From positions 154,944,293 through 155,008,292 of the forward strand of contig CM043958.1 in NCBI GenBank assembly GCA_014529385.2: a DNA stretch of 64,000 nt. The letters run 5' to 3'. Positions within the stretch are counted from its first letter, which is position 1. Each line of letters opens with the position of its first letter. A program made the position numbers and the translations under genes. Shown piece after piece: positions 12,866 to 25,382 of the stretch. This DNA comes from Adiantum capillus-veneris. Lineage: Eukaryota; Streptophyta; Polypodiopsida; Polypodiales; Pteridaceae. The notes beneath the pieces are model-generated. The model saw nothing but the letters and a program-made list of their open reading frames with translations, searched no databases and was not told where the DNA came from.

Positions 12866-12869
<4 letters not shown>
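12003..12869. repeat. 867-bp imperfect inverted repeat (giant hairpin)
   Basis: The two halves are imperfect reverse complements along their whole length, centred near 12,440. Paired blocks include ATTAGGAGATTTTGGAGGTC at 12003 with its complement ending at 12869; GCGATCC...TTTTCATTCAAT near 12150-12185 with a complement near 12690-12740; and GACACCTCCAAT...CTACTTGCCTC (12299-12357) with a complement near 12525-12590. Arms are about 430 bp with numerous mismatches and small indels and almost no loop. There is no coding content. Known parallels are foldback transposons, long MITE-like elements, or inverted duplications that yield hairpin small-RNA precursors. Which applies is not decidable here. 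Confidence 0.8.

Positions 12870-12870
<1 letters not shown>

Positions 12871-12934
<64 letters not shown>
12871..12934. repeat. (CT)n microsatellite
   Basis: About 32 CT units directly abut the right arm of the giant hairpin. Its left end has no matching tract, so the expansion is one-sided. Confidence 0.95.
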
Positions 12935-12937
<3 letters not shown>

Positions 12938-13023
12938 GTGCATCGGTGCATGCCCTCTTCCCTTGCTAACAAGCAACATAAAGTGCAACACCAAGCCCTT
13001 TGTCCACAATCCAAACTTATTAT

Positions 13024-13684
13024 TGTTAGGAAATAGGGTGTAGCTAAGTAGATGTTGGGGTAGTTTACTTAATGGAGAGAGATAATTTTCACACAAGAGA
13101 GATTATAGAGTAGAGAGAGAGAGAGCACACACGATATACGTGGTTCACCCAATGTGGGCTACGTCCACGGGGAAGCAGTCACTCAATGGCTTTAGTACTT
13201 CAAACTAGAAGTAGGTTACAAAGGGATTATACCCTTAATGGAGCTCCCACCTTGCTTCACTCTCACCACCTCACCTACACCTTGTTTCATCAACTTCACA
13301 ATGCACCAAAATGCATTTTGTGTGTAGAAAAGGCCTCCTTTTAAAGGGTTGCCCTCTCTCATGAGAGACAGCCGTGTGTAGCCGCTCTTGTGTAGACAAG
13401 TCCGAGTTGAATTCTCCCATGCGTCCATGTGTGGCTACCCTTGAGATGACAAGCCCCGGCCAAAGGCTTCCATCCACCACCACCGATCATTGACTATCGG
13501 CGGACACCGGCCAATCGGCCAAGAGAATAGCCATTTTTTTACCACTTTTTGGCCGCTATCTGGCCATAATATTCTGACAAATTATTTCTTATGCACGATG
13601 GCTTCTCCTCATGATGGGGGCATTACAATTGTGTGTTTTTAAGACTAAAAAATACAAGGGGTGAATCGGGCTCCATACTTAACA
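13024..13684 (-). repeat. C1 3' LTR
   Basis: A 661-bp LTR with TG...CA ends, matching 37066-37762. It is shorter mainly because it has only a brief GA run near 13111-13125 where the other copy has about 67 bp of GA. The target duplication ATTAT precedes it. The purine-rich complement of 13685-13700 (AAGTGGGATAT in sense) is the polypurine tract. Confidence 0.9.
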
Positions 13685-13699
13685 ATATCCCACTTGGAG

Positions 13700-14445
13700 A
13701 CTGGTCTCCGCACCAAACCTGTGACTACTTTCCATCCTGGCTTCTTATCCTTGAATGTCAATTCAAGATGAGAAAAAGCTCAACTTATCCTTGTTGACTA
13801 CCTTTGTAAACATGACTGCAAGATTTTCACTTGTATAGACCTTTCGTAGCTTTAGTTGTCCCTCTTCCAAAATAGTACGTATGAAGGGATATCTCACCTT
13901 GATGTGCTTTGTCCTTGAGTGAAAGGCTGAATTCTACGCAAGATTATTGGCACTTGACTATCATTGTACAAGACACAATTTTCTTACTTGTATCCAAGCT
14001 CCTCCAAGAATCTGTGAAGCCACATAATTTCTTCGCTTGCCTCTATCATTGCTACATACTCTGCTTCAGTGGTAGAAAGTGAGACCACTTTTGTAGCTTT
14101 GAAACCCAATTTACTGTTGTGCCTCCAGCTGTGAAGACATAGCCAGTAGTGCTCCTTCAAGTATCTTTGTCACTTGCCATATCTGCATCAGCATATCCTT
14201 GCAAGAAAATATTAGTGCCTCCAAAATACAAAGCATTTATTGTTGTTCCCTTTAGATACTTAAGTATCCACTTCACAGCTTGCCAATGATCTTTACCTGG
14301 ATTATCCATGAACCTACTTACAACTCCCATTGCATGTGCAATATCTGGCCTTGTCTAGACCATAGCATACATTAGAGAACCTATTGTTGCAGCATAAGGA
14401 ACTTTAGATGTATAGGCTATCTCCTCTTGTGTCTTTGGATACACG
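13700..14445 (-). pseudogene. C1 copia reverse transcriptase end and RNase H (3' fragment)
   Basis: Minus-strand translation gives the end of the copia reverse transcriptase and its RNase H: GSLMYAMV near 14370, then RPDIAHAMGVVSRFM, WILKYLKGTT near 14265, and TEAEYVAMIEASEEIMWL near 14060. The RNase H degrades the RNA strand of the RNA-DNA hybrid during reverse transcription. There is a stop inside the VCTRPD motif (C replaced by a stop codon) and there are several frameshifts. Coding similarity stops at about 14445 (KTQEEIAY), where foreign sequence begins. The preceding part of the gene, up to the VYVDD catalytic motif, is missing rather than displaced, as far as I can see. Confidence 0.75.
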
Positions 14446-14479
14446 TAACGTGACAATCAAAGGCTAGCCAAACACTAAT

Positions 14480-14880
14480 TTGGGGTCACTGTGTAAGAAC
14501 AAGATCTAAGAAGCGTCTCTTGGCCCAAGTCACATTCAAAAAGCAATCAACAGATCAAACTGGGCTCTAATTGTGTGCAAGCATGTGACCAATGGCTAAA
14601 ATCAAGCCAGATCGAGATCTTGAGTGTGAATGGGCTCTAACTAGTGTAATCTAGTCAATGTCAAGGCCACAAACAAATCTCTATAGCAAATTGGGGTCAA
14701 AAGTGGTCTATGTGGAATCTGTTGTCAAATCGAGCCAAAATGAAAAAATGTGTGTGAACAGGCTCTAAGGCTGGTCAACTAGTCGAATGTAGACCAAAAT
14801 CGAAATATGTGTATGAATAGGCTCTATGCACACAATCTAGCTCAAATCTGGTCAAGTCGATGTAGTCAAGAAAAATCTAG
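14480..14880. repeat. Degenerate ~63-bp tandem repeats
   Basis: A core like TGTGAATGGGCTCTAACTAG recurs near 14560, 14624, 14752 and 14815 (variants GGGCTCTAAT, GGGCTCTAAC, AGGCTCTAAG, AGGCTCTATG). The spacing is about 62-64 bp or twice that, with repeated 'caaatcgagccaaaat'-type filler between. The array starts just inside the break point in C1. Confidence 0.55.
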
Positions 14881-16373
14881 TAAAATCGGACTCTTATAGC
14901 GGCACAATAATTTTCTCACAAAAGACAATAAAATGAATAGCAAGGTTGAGTGAAGGGAAATCACCCTCACCTTTTAATAGCAGCAGGTAGCACACATCAC
15001 CAACCCCTACCTTGAAAGCTTTCAACAAGGCATCCGGGGGAGATCCGAGGTTCCATAGCCTAGAGAGTGAAGTAGTGATATTCAACCTAGTTGCTTGCTA
15101 CAAGGGAGCCACAGAAAGAGTCTATCAATTAAGCATGCCCCGCATGAAAGGTGAGGAGAGACAGGGGTATTTTTTAAGGTTTAGTCAAGCAAGTCGCCAA
15201 CTTGGTATGCAACTGGTAGATACCTTTCATTGGAGGCATTCAACACCAAATGTCGTGCCAGGTATCTTTCAATAAGGTGTACCTCAGAGAATTAGATTGG
15301 GGAGGGTAATTCTTCCAAGAAGTGGGCGTATCTACACTAAGTGTGTCTAGTCGTGTGTACCTGCACGTGAACAAGGTGTGTACACATGTAGGATGCATGT
15401 GATATGCAAGGGAAGAGTCGGGAAGATAAATGCAAATTGTTTTTCAATTTTTTGAGTTTTTGCATTTTTTAACACTGGTTGGTTTTTTAAAATAAAAATA
15501 AATAAATACAAAGAAAAACAACAAACAATTTAAAAATTATAAAAATAAAATTTAAAAAAAGGTAAAAAGCTCAAAAGAAGAAATAAGAAGGTTTTTTGTG
15601 TTTTTGTGATTTTTCTTTATTTTTTTATTTTTTAAATTTTATTTGAAATTTCTTTTTTTAATTTTTTTGGTAAATTTTTGTGAGTTTTTATGGGTTTTTA
15701 TTTAACTTTTTTTTAAGGTTTTGTGAATTTTTATTTTTTTGGCCTCTTTTTTGGATTTTTAAAGTTCCTTTTTGAATTTTTGTCGAGATTTTTTGTTTTA
15801 CTTTTATGTTGTTTTTTTTTTTTTTTTTTTAGTGCTTTTAAGCTTTTTTTTTTTTTTAAAATACAAAATGTATGAAATGCAAAAGAAATCAAATGAATTG
15901 GAAAATAAAATGAAATGAAATTGAGGTGAAATGAAATGAATTGGAATGAACTGGGAATTTAATGAAATGAAATGGATTGCAAATAAATGAAAATGGAAGG
16001 AGATGACGTGGGATAAAATGAGATGGAATGAAATGTCGCAAAATTAAATGAAACAATTTTTTTTTCCTTTTCTATGAAAAAGTGAATGCCTAAGCTAAGG
16101 TTGCTGGCAATGTGGCAACATGTAGCAAAAAACGGCGTGTTGCAGCACACGCGCCAAGCAGAGGAGAGAAATGAGGAGAGTGGGCCCGGGTCGGTGAGCT
16201 CTGAAAACGACAGAGGGAGAGGGAAAAGTGGAGGCTAGCCTTGCGTGCAGTGGATCAGAGAGAGAGAGAGAGGTCTCTTTTTTTTTGGGTGTTTGTTTGC
16301 AAGGGTGAGTGCACGCGTGAGTGTGTGTTTGTGTCAACGTGAGTGGGTGGGTGAGATTGTGTGTGAGAATGTG

Positions 16374-16377
16374 TGTG

Positions 16378-16437
<60 letters not shown>
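16374..16437. repeat. (TG)n microsatellite
   Basis: About 30 TG units preceded by a looser TG-rich lead-in from 16318. Confidence 0.95.
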
Positions 16438-16440
<3 letters not shown>

Positions 16441-18122
16441 TGTTTTACTTAAACAATACAACATAAATGAACATTTAAGTTCAAAAGAATGCTAGCTTTA
16501 GACAAGTGACAATGACTAGTACAAAAATAACTCAGTCTTAGAACAATTTGTGTAGAAGTACAGTGGTCGATTTAAAGTGTATGTTCCATGAAATGACTAG
16601 AGCCTATTATGTCAAGGACAAACATTTGCTTTAAGCCAAAAAAAATCCAAGAAAGGGTAGAGTCCTCACCTACATCCAGCCAAGCAAGACAACAAGCATG
16701 TTAGCCTTAAATGTGTTTTACAGGTGTCAACAGACTATATTAGTTGTTATCCATGTCCAACTTACAACTTTTTTAACTTAAAACAAATGTTCAATGTGTA
16801 TATATATCCTAATTTTGTAAAGTACAAGGTGTGTGTTTTTTAAGTTCATTTTAATGCTTGTAAAAATGTCATTATCTTTTTGAATTATGGCAACAGTTAT
16901 ATGTAAGGTTTTTATATAGCCCTATTTTTATTAGACCTTAAATAGATATTAACATACATATCATTCTGACCAGAAGGCCACCACCACTTCCGATCCAAGT
17001 GTCCTAAAAGTGTACACGGTATCCCACTTACCGCCTCTTCCAAAAGGCCATCATGCAGACCATAGTAGCTTATACTTTATCATTAGACACGTCCCTAAGA
17101 CCAACCGTATATGTCTTTTGTTTGGTTTAGGTATCAAGTTCAGCTAAGCATATCAAGCTAAAACAAATCACCTAAACTAGATTGAATAAGAGGTATCAAA
17201 ATGTCAAAAACCAACAAGTGTACTATCGCTAGGCCTAATTTGAAAAAACGATAAAAACATGTAGTATGATCGAAACCCTAGTGAGCAGTACAATAACCCA
17301 AAGGAGGCATCATCATTACGCTAGCAGTGGATCCCGGTATCAGATGCAACAACAGCCACCCATAGCAAGAGAATAACGCATACAGTATGCAAATTCCCCC
17401 ACTCAAAAACCAAAGTACATGTGACTAGCGCCTTTTGGGAAGGGAGTATCCAATGATGCCTATACAAAAGTTTAAGCTTGTAAAAAACAAGGGTCTAACC
17501 GCTCACTCTTCCCTTACCAACTCAAGTAGCATGGTTTTTAAACTAAGCCAAATTCTATGTCATAACCAGTTATCATATTGAGCCAATATCTATCAGAAAT
17601 GTCTTATTTCATAGTTTTAAGATGGTAATTTTGCAGGAGCCTTGAAAGCCAACCACAGGTGTTTTAACCTTTCTAAATATTCAAGCCCATTTCCTAGCTA
17701 CAGCAGAGTATAAAAAATTCATTTAATACAATAAAAACCCAAACATAACAAAAATAACATGAGTTTAACGGGCTGGTCTCCTGTACATGGCCAATAAAAC
17801 CCCATACCAAACAACCCAACCACAATCACAATTGCACAAGTAATAGATGGGTTCCTGCAAACCAAGGTATATTAACATCCACCATATAAAACCAGACAGT
17901 GTAGCGTAAAAAAATAGAGCTCAACTCAATCATATCACCACCCAAGCGAGAGCAGGTCCTATGCTTGAAATCAGAAATGAGAAGTTTTTGGTAAGTCACT
18001 GACCTGAGAAGTATCCCCGTGTTCCACCAATTCCATAGCTATACAGCAAACAACCTAGCAAAGGAAGCTCTCAAAAAAACTATCCTTCACATACACACAC
18101 AATACGCTAAGGACAAGGCTAA

Positions 18123-18165
<43 letters not shown>

Positions 18166-19282
18166 AGTGTTTTTTTTTCTTTTTTTTTCCTTTTTTGAGA
18201 ATTCTTTATTATTTTCTTTGCTTTTTTTGGGTTTAAAAATGCTTTTTATGGGAGATTTTTTTTATTTTTTTTACACAAATAAAAAATCAACAAGTCAAAA
18301 GAAAAAGAACAAATAAAAAATAAAAATGGAAAAAAATAAGAAATATCAACAAAATTAAAAAATTGAGCCAAAAATTTTATCAAAAAATACAAAAAACAGG
18401 GAAAAGAGATGTACTGTGGGGTATGGTGTGTGTGTGTGTAGTTTTTTATTTTTATTTCAAAAATTCCAAACAATGCAAAAAAAGTAAAAAAATATGTCCA
18501 AGATTCAAAAATTACGTTAAAAATGCCCAAAAAATGCCAAAAAAAAAATAGAGGAAATTCACAAAGTCGCATAGCACACTTTGGATCGATAATTTGCATC
18601 GAATTTTTCTATTTTCATCATTTTTGGGATAAAAATTAGCAACTTTAGGCAATAAATTAGCCAAAAAAAAAATTGAAAATTATGCAGCCCGTTCTACTCA
18701 ATTTCCAGCACTCAACACATCAAGATCACAACCCAAATCATTTTCTAGTGCATTTAACAATCAAATCAATGAAAATTTGATCAATTTTTGCCTCTTTTTT
18801 TTATCTAATTTGCAATTAGGCAAAGCTCTGCACGTACACTTAATTACCACAACTTGGACTTTTCAATGCAACCAATTACACAACAACTTTCCACCAATTA
18901 CTAGTTCAATTATGTGTACACATATTAGCACAATTAAGCACAAATTCGGTGATTAGTGCACACACATAATTCTTCCAAAAATTGGACGGCATTTCGGTGC
19001 AATTTTGGTAATCAAAAAACTAATTTATGATCACCATAACAAAATCAAGCAACTCATTTCTTTTCATAAATCAAATTGGCACCAATTAAGCCATAATTTT
19101 CACTTGAATGTGCACACTTTGCATACACATAGGCGCATCTCAATACACACAAAAGTGAACCAATTTTGTTGTGTCTTATTTTCAATTAAAACCTACACCT
19201 AAATCAGCAATTAAGTAGGGTAATGCAAAGATATTTACGTCAAGAACCACGTCAAATTTCCACTCCAAGCACCGACTCCATT

Positions 19283-19394
<112 letters not shown>

Positions 19395-19857
19395 ACGCGC
19401 GTTCGCGCTTTTCCAAAATCGCTTTGACCTACACACACCAATACAAAATCTTATGTGTAGCTTCCATTTCAACAAAATTAAACACATAAGATTAATGAAC
19501 ACACATCCAATTAAAGATTTATCAATGTGCAGCATTAAACTCACCACATTAGTGAGTAATTAGAGGGGATAATTAGTGAAAATCCCTTAATTACACACTC
19601 AAATTTTGATGAAATTTTGGCAATTTTGTTTCACAAGAGTGATTACCAAGCCTTTAATTAGGCACACACACACATGTACAACACTCCAATTGTTAGTGGA
19701 TTAGTGTGTAATTAGTGTGTACAAAGAGGGAAAAATGCAAAATTAGTCTACAAGCTTCCCAAAACAAACCATATCATCATTCCTACAACCAACACCAAAT
19801 CCTAATGGAGGTTAGAACTCAAACCATCACACAGGTGATCCTCTAGCTTTAGGCCCT

Positions 19858-20485
19858 CGATCCCCGATAGCGGCGTCAATGTTGTCGCGGTCGAGCATAG
19901 CGCACAACCCATCGACCTAATGTCAATCTGATGGGATCGGAACCCGGCTAGTACATGGAGGCATGGATGCACCTAGTGTGATGGAATGAGGACTCAAGGG
20001 AGAGGGGAAAATCAAGAGAGGCAAAGAGGGAAAGCTAATCTCAAGCATACACACTCTAATCACGCATTGAGCATACACATGAAAGTCTAATTAGAGTAAT
20101 GTAGGCAATCCACATACACACACACTCTAATCTAGCACACATGTGAATCAAGAATGCTCAAACAAGAGGGAAACTAGAGAGAGAAGAGAAGATTATCACT
20201 AATCATGCATCATTAACACACATAACTTGAAAGACAAGCAAGTAGAGAGAACTTAGCTTGCAGTGCATTCAATGATGGCTACAAAGATGTGTGGAATTTC
20301 CAAACTCCATAGCCACTCCTCTCCTCCTTCTCCACACTCACCTCTCACTCTCATGAATGAGCTCTCCCAAGAATATCGTGTTTTGAATTGACTTATATAC
20401 AAAGGGATTTTCAAAATTGGGTGGCCAAAAAAAAGGTGCATAATCATGCTACATCTATCTACACTTATCTAATCATCATGTATAC
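19858..20485 (-). repeat. Putative 5' LTR with tRNA-Asp-like primer site and TATA box
   Basis: At 19858-19879 the plus strand reads TCGATCCCCGATAGCGGCGT followed by CA, close to the complement of a tRNA-Asp primer site. A TG at 19880 then opens a likely LTR running right. Inside it, near 20391-20398, the minus strand reads TATATAAG, a good TATA box pointing left, as needed for a minus-strand element. The right end is uncertain (TATACA at about 20485 is a candidate). No second LTR was found, so it may be a solo or truncated copy. The interior would be the sequence to the left. Confidence 0.45.
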
Positions 20486-20564
20486 AACTTGGAACTCACT
20501 ATGGAGCCCTTAGGTGACAAGAAATATATATATACACATATGTGTATACACCAATGGAAGCGCA

Positions 20565-21857
20565 ATGCATGTTTTAATGCTCCTCCATCAACAAAAACTC
20601 GAAATGATCTATCTTGTATGATAGATGAGTATGCTACTAATCCTGATTTCAAGGATATAATTATATCCCTTGCCTTAGGGAAGAAAGAATAACCGTTCAC
20701 CTTGTAGGATGGTTATCTTCTCCATGGCAATAGGCTATGTGTTACGAGCTCCCTTCATGAGAAAGTGACGTATGAATCCCATGCTCCTCCCTATGCGGGG
20801 CATAGAGGGATTCAAACTACTCTTTGAGGAGTAGAGACGTATTTCTATTGGCCTACCATGAAAGTAGACATTACAAGAGTATGTTTCAAAATGTGTGGTA
20901 TACCAAAAGACCAAGTATGATAGAGGGAAGCAACCTGGATTACTCCAGCCATTACCAATCCCTAATTCACCATGGGAGAGCATATCCATGGATTTTATCT
21001 TTGGATTACCCAAGTCTATCCATGGGAATACGAGAATATGGACTATAGTCAATCAATATGTTTAGCACACAAGCACACTTTATACCTATCAAAAAGAATA
21101 TTAAGGCACATCAAATGGCAACCCTCTTCATATCCTTGGTTTTCAAACACCATGGCTTGCCAACATCTATAGTGTCAGATAGAGATCCTAGAATGACCAG
21201 TAATTTTTGGAAAGGTCTCTTTGAAAATCTAGGAACAAGGTTAAATTTCTCTTTGGCCTATCGCCCACAAACGGATGGCCAAAGTGAAATAGCTAACCTT
21301 CCAGTTCTAGATCTACTCAAGACCTATGTTATGGAAGTAGATCAACACTCACAATGGGAGAAGTACCTACCCCTTGTAGAGTATGTGTACAATAACACTA
21401 TCCATACTAATACAGGGAAGTCACCTTTCAAGATCATTGAGGGAAGACCAAAAAATCCCTTCCTACTTAAGGTATAGTCGAGACCTACAAGAATATTTAT
21501 TAAATCCATCTCACAAAAAAGGCAAAAAGTTGCTTCTAACAAGCACAGAAGGGCCTTAAATTTCAAGGCAAATGATTGGGTCCTACTCAAGTTTCCCAAG
21601 GCTCGATTGAGAAAAACTACGGGCAAAAATCCTGTAGGCTATCAAAAGCATTATGCTAAGCTAGAAAAAAGATACTAGGATTCTTTTCAAATATTAAAAC
21701 CAATCAATGAGATGGCCTATCAACTAAGACCAATCATTGGCTCATACACAATGCTTTTCATGTGAGCCTACTTAAGCCTTACAAAGGAAAGCCACCAAGA
21801 GAATCAATAATTGAGGACCCTCCCAAGATCGAAGATCAAGAAGAGGTGCTCCAGCCT
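20565..21857 (+). pseudogene. Gypsy B integrase pseudogene (inverted segment)
   Basis: Plus-strand translation gives the tail of the RNase H linker (MIDEYATNPDFKD near 20620), a damaged zinc-finger region (20700-20930), then the integrase core. The core shows SDRDPRMTSNFWKGLFENL (about 21175-21230, second catalytic Asp) and YRPQTDGQSE (about 21257, catalytic Glu), then EYVYNNTIHTNTGKSPF near 21380. The C-terminal domain follows at 21690-21850. Integrase would join element DNA to the host chromosome. Many frameshifts interrupt the first half. It parallels element A 29530-28220 but in the opposite orientation. Confidence 0.8.
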
Positions 21858-23351
21858 AAATTTCCCCAAGCATAGTAAAGAGATGATCTTTTGCAATGAG
21901 AATCCTCTTTTGGAGCTTCAACCATGGAAGCTCTAGGAGTCTCATTACATGAATTTCTTTTGGTACAAGAACGATAGCCATGTCCTTGCTCCCCACACTT
22001 GAAACATTTATGGTCTTTGCAAAAAGCCTCTAACTCTTAAGGAGAGAGTTTGTTTTTACCTTTGTAAAATCCTTGTTGTTGTTGTTGTTGTTGTTGTTAA
22101 AATTGCCTTGGGAAGAGTTTTGAGCATTGTTCTTCCCTCAAGGTTCATTTCGGTCTCTCGTTTCCATGGGCTTAAAATTCCTATTAGCCCCTTGTTGGGA
22201 ATTGATTTGTGAAGTGACCATAGTATGGTGAATCACTTCAGTGATGGTCCTAGGCCTTTGAGAGTTGACATACTCGGCCATATCTTCAGGTTGTCTCACG
22301 CAAAATTGTTGCTTTTGTTTTGTAAAGTCTATCTTTTGGTAGACTGTAGCTTTGAGATGTAAATCCCAAAACTTGTCCACATACTTGTGGATAGACTCAT
22401 TGGGAGATAGCTTCAAACTTTGTCATTTGGTAAGCACTTTGTTTTTGGCATTGCTTGCAAGAAACTGCCTCATTATGGAAACTTGTAGAGTTTTTCATGT
22501 CTTTGGAGATTTTCCATTACCTCGTTGACTAGCCAACCATTGTTGGGCAAACTTTTGAAAATTCATAGCTACATGACGTATCTTGGAGGGGCCATAATAG
22601 GTGAGATTCTCCTTCCTCCTTCCTTGAACTTCTTAAGCTTGAAGGACCTTTTTCAAGTAGCATAGTATTTGCGATGTCCTCTCCTCTTGTACTCTCTAGG
22701 AGAAAAACCATTGATTTTATCAAGCGAGGAGGAAGGTGATGAAGAGGGTGACCTCTTTCTTGCCTTTTTCTTCTTTTGATTCCTCTCTTCCTTCTCAGAA
22801 TGACGAGGAGAAGTACTATAAGACAATCTTTTCCTCTTAGGAGGAGTTGGGGATCATCGAGACCATCGTCTTTGCCGAGCCACATCTTCCAAAAAACTTG
22901 GATATTCACTTCTTTCTCTTTCATAGGATTCTTCCTCTTCTCTCAGACTGTCATATAGTCCTTCTAAGAATGACAAGGAGAAGGACTATATGACGATCTT
23001 TTCCACTTGGGAGGAGTTGGGGATCATCAAGACCCCCGTCTTTGCGGAGTCACATCTTCCAAAAAACTTAGAGATTCATTTCTTTCTCTTTCATAGCATT
23101 CCTCGTCTTCTCTCACCAGAAAGATTCTTCTTTTGGGAGTCTCTACAAGAGGCTTCCTAAGTTCTCTTGTTGGGAAGTTTGGAGAATCCCATGGGTGTGA
23201 AGTTGTTGGGCAACTTCGGCTTGTAAAGCGGGGTTTCCCATGGCTTATTGCCACCTAGTGACAAGATAGTTCACAAACACGGGGCATCATTAGTAGCACC
23301 TTCATGTGCAAAATCGAAGCCATCAATATTCATTCAATTATTGTCATCCAT
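21858..23351 (-). pseudogene. Gypsy B gag pseudogene
   Basis: The likely start Met is at 23351, aligned with the gag start of element A. The frame shows an acidic/arginine-rich N-terminal region, then the retrotransposon gag helical core (LSPNESIHKYVDKFWDLHLK, about 22410-22350), an asparagine run encoded by TTG repeats at 22074-22097, and an intact CCHC knuckle at 21966-22007 (CFKCGEQGHGYRSC). Frameshifts split the gene, including one in the arginine-rich part near 22800. The region 22770-22990 is partly duplicated in tandem: GGAGGAGTTGGGGATCATC occurs near 22840 and near 23008. Confidence 0.75.
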
Positions 23352-23749
23352 GCTAATTGAATTTTATATATATGCTACTTTGTGCTTTGGCAACCTCAAA
23401 GGTTTAGTTGCTACTCTTCTTAACTTTTGAAAATCAGCTCTCAAGCGGCCACCCACCCATGGTTTAGAGACTGTTAATTGCAAAGAGTAGTGGAGAGGGT
23501 CTAACAATGCTTGGTTGATTATGTTTATTGTTGAGCTTGCTAGTAGCTCATTAATGGTTAAGCCAAACGCAAAACCCCTGAAAGACTCCATTATTAACTC
23601 TTTAGCTCCCAATGGTGTACCTTGAACTTAGCTCATTCCAACCGAGATAATAAATCCATGTCCCACTTACCCTCTTGCAATGAACAACTCCAACCTTTAA
23701 TGAACAACTTAAGGACCTCTCTTCTTAATCAATAAAAGAGAAATCAATA

Positions 23750-23761
23750 GCTCTAATACCA
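23750..23761 (-). other. Gypsy B primer-binding site
   Basis: GCTCTAATACCA on the plus strand is the complement of TGGTATTAGAGC, the initiator-Met tRNA primer site with one change from the site in element A. It lies one base before the LTR. Confidence 0.85.
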
Positions 23762-24718
23762 ATGTAATGGAATATGATAACATTGATTGTAGCGGAATTA
23801 AAGTGACAGTAGTGAGCATTTCCTTGAGAGGATTCTTAATAAAAATAAGAAGAGTACTTGTTTGAAGGGAACAAAATTAACATTATACTTAGTTAGCTTG
23901 GCATGAACAATACTTGCAAAAGAGAGAGAGAATTAGAGAAATTGAGAACAGCTCACGATTGAATTTACTTGGAGTTGTTCACCCCTCCAAAAGGCTTTTG
24001 TAATATAATTCTCCCTTGGATACTTGGTACAATACGTGCTTTGTGTTCCTTGAGACCTTGTTGATGCCATGAATATGGTAAGCTTCATGCACCAATATTA
24101 TCCCCGGCCTCAATCCCAAAACCTCAAACAACTTCAAAGGTGGAGAAAGCTAGTAGGGATTGAGGGAAGGGAAGAGGAACAAGATGTATCTTACGAGAAA
24201 TAAATAGTCTCCTCACATATCATTACTCTTAGAGCATAGCATAGCATAGTAATGGAGATGAAGAAGATGGTAAGCATTCCTTTGAAGCATGACTCTTGGT
24301 TGGATTTGCACTCCATAGCCAAGAGGAGTTGGTGTAGGCTCTCTACTTCTCAAGCTTAGAGAACGAGATGAAGTTCTTGCTCAACACATGAGAGAGTGTA
24401 TGAGTGTGTGGGAGAATGTGCAAAAAGGAGGGCTCCCCCTTGCCTTGGTCGACCCCTCTCTCTCTTTACTCTAGCTTGCACATTATTGGTCCATGCTAGG
24501 CATGGCCAACCACAAGTTATGGCCATAACAAGTGTCATTCTTTTCCCCTTAGAGAGAGAGAGAGAGAGAGAGAAAGAGAGCTTAATTAATTAAATGCATC
24601 TAAAATCTCATTGGACCTCCTTAAAGGCCATCTAATAGGATTCAGTCATACTATGAGGGCAGCAGAGCTAGGGGTTGGACATGTGTCCTTTATGCCTCTT
24701 GAGTCTTGGGATTGCCTT

Positions 24719-24821
<103 letters not shown>

Positions 24822-24889
24822 CTCTCATCCCCTACTCGTAGGGCTCACCCCCTTCTATGTAGGATTCATGTTCGACTTGAACACCACAA

Positions 24890-25070
24890 GCATCTTGGTC
24901 ATCAAGCACCTCAAGCACCTTAGTCATTAAGCACGGCAAGCACCTCAAGCACCTAGCCAGCTTAAGCACAAAACTCACCTCAAGCACCTTAGTCAGCTCA
25001 ACCATGACAAACACCTCAAGCATCTTATTCAGCTCAAGCACGACAAGCACCTCAAGCACAGGCCTAGCTT
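24890..25070. repeat. LTR minisatellite (CACCTCAAG-type)
   Basis: Irregular repeats of CACCTCAAGCA and variants (CATCTCAAG, CACCTTAGTCATCAAG) with roughly 10-20 bp spacing. The same array occurs in the LTRs of element A (27235-27395 and 34365-34490) with differing copy number. Confidence 0.75.
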
Positions 25071-25382
25071 GCCTAAGGTCTAAATTACATCAAGATCCTA
25101 GGTCTAAGGAATTTTAACACTAACTTTTGAAAGGTCTTTAACGAAGCTATCCCTAAGGTCTTTTAACCTGCATTATCTACTCATTGCTCTTTGGTAGACC
25201 ATCTCCTTTTTGGACCCTCAATGAAATGTAGCCTTCTCTCCCTTTGGTCCAATGCTGAGATAGACCTAAAAGCACATATCTATATTCTAACTCTTGTTCC
25301 CATTCATTTTCCCACATTAAATGATCAGTTCAATATGATGAAATCATTTGGGATAGGTAGACATTCGATTTTATGATAGACA

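Noticed and set aside
24832-25059. Leucine/valine-rich ORF resembling a repeat protein (VLEVLV...)
   Set aside because: It is the minisatellite of the gypsy LTR read on the minus strand; the same repeat in element A gives other frames.
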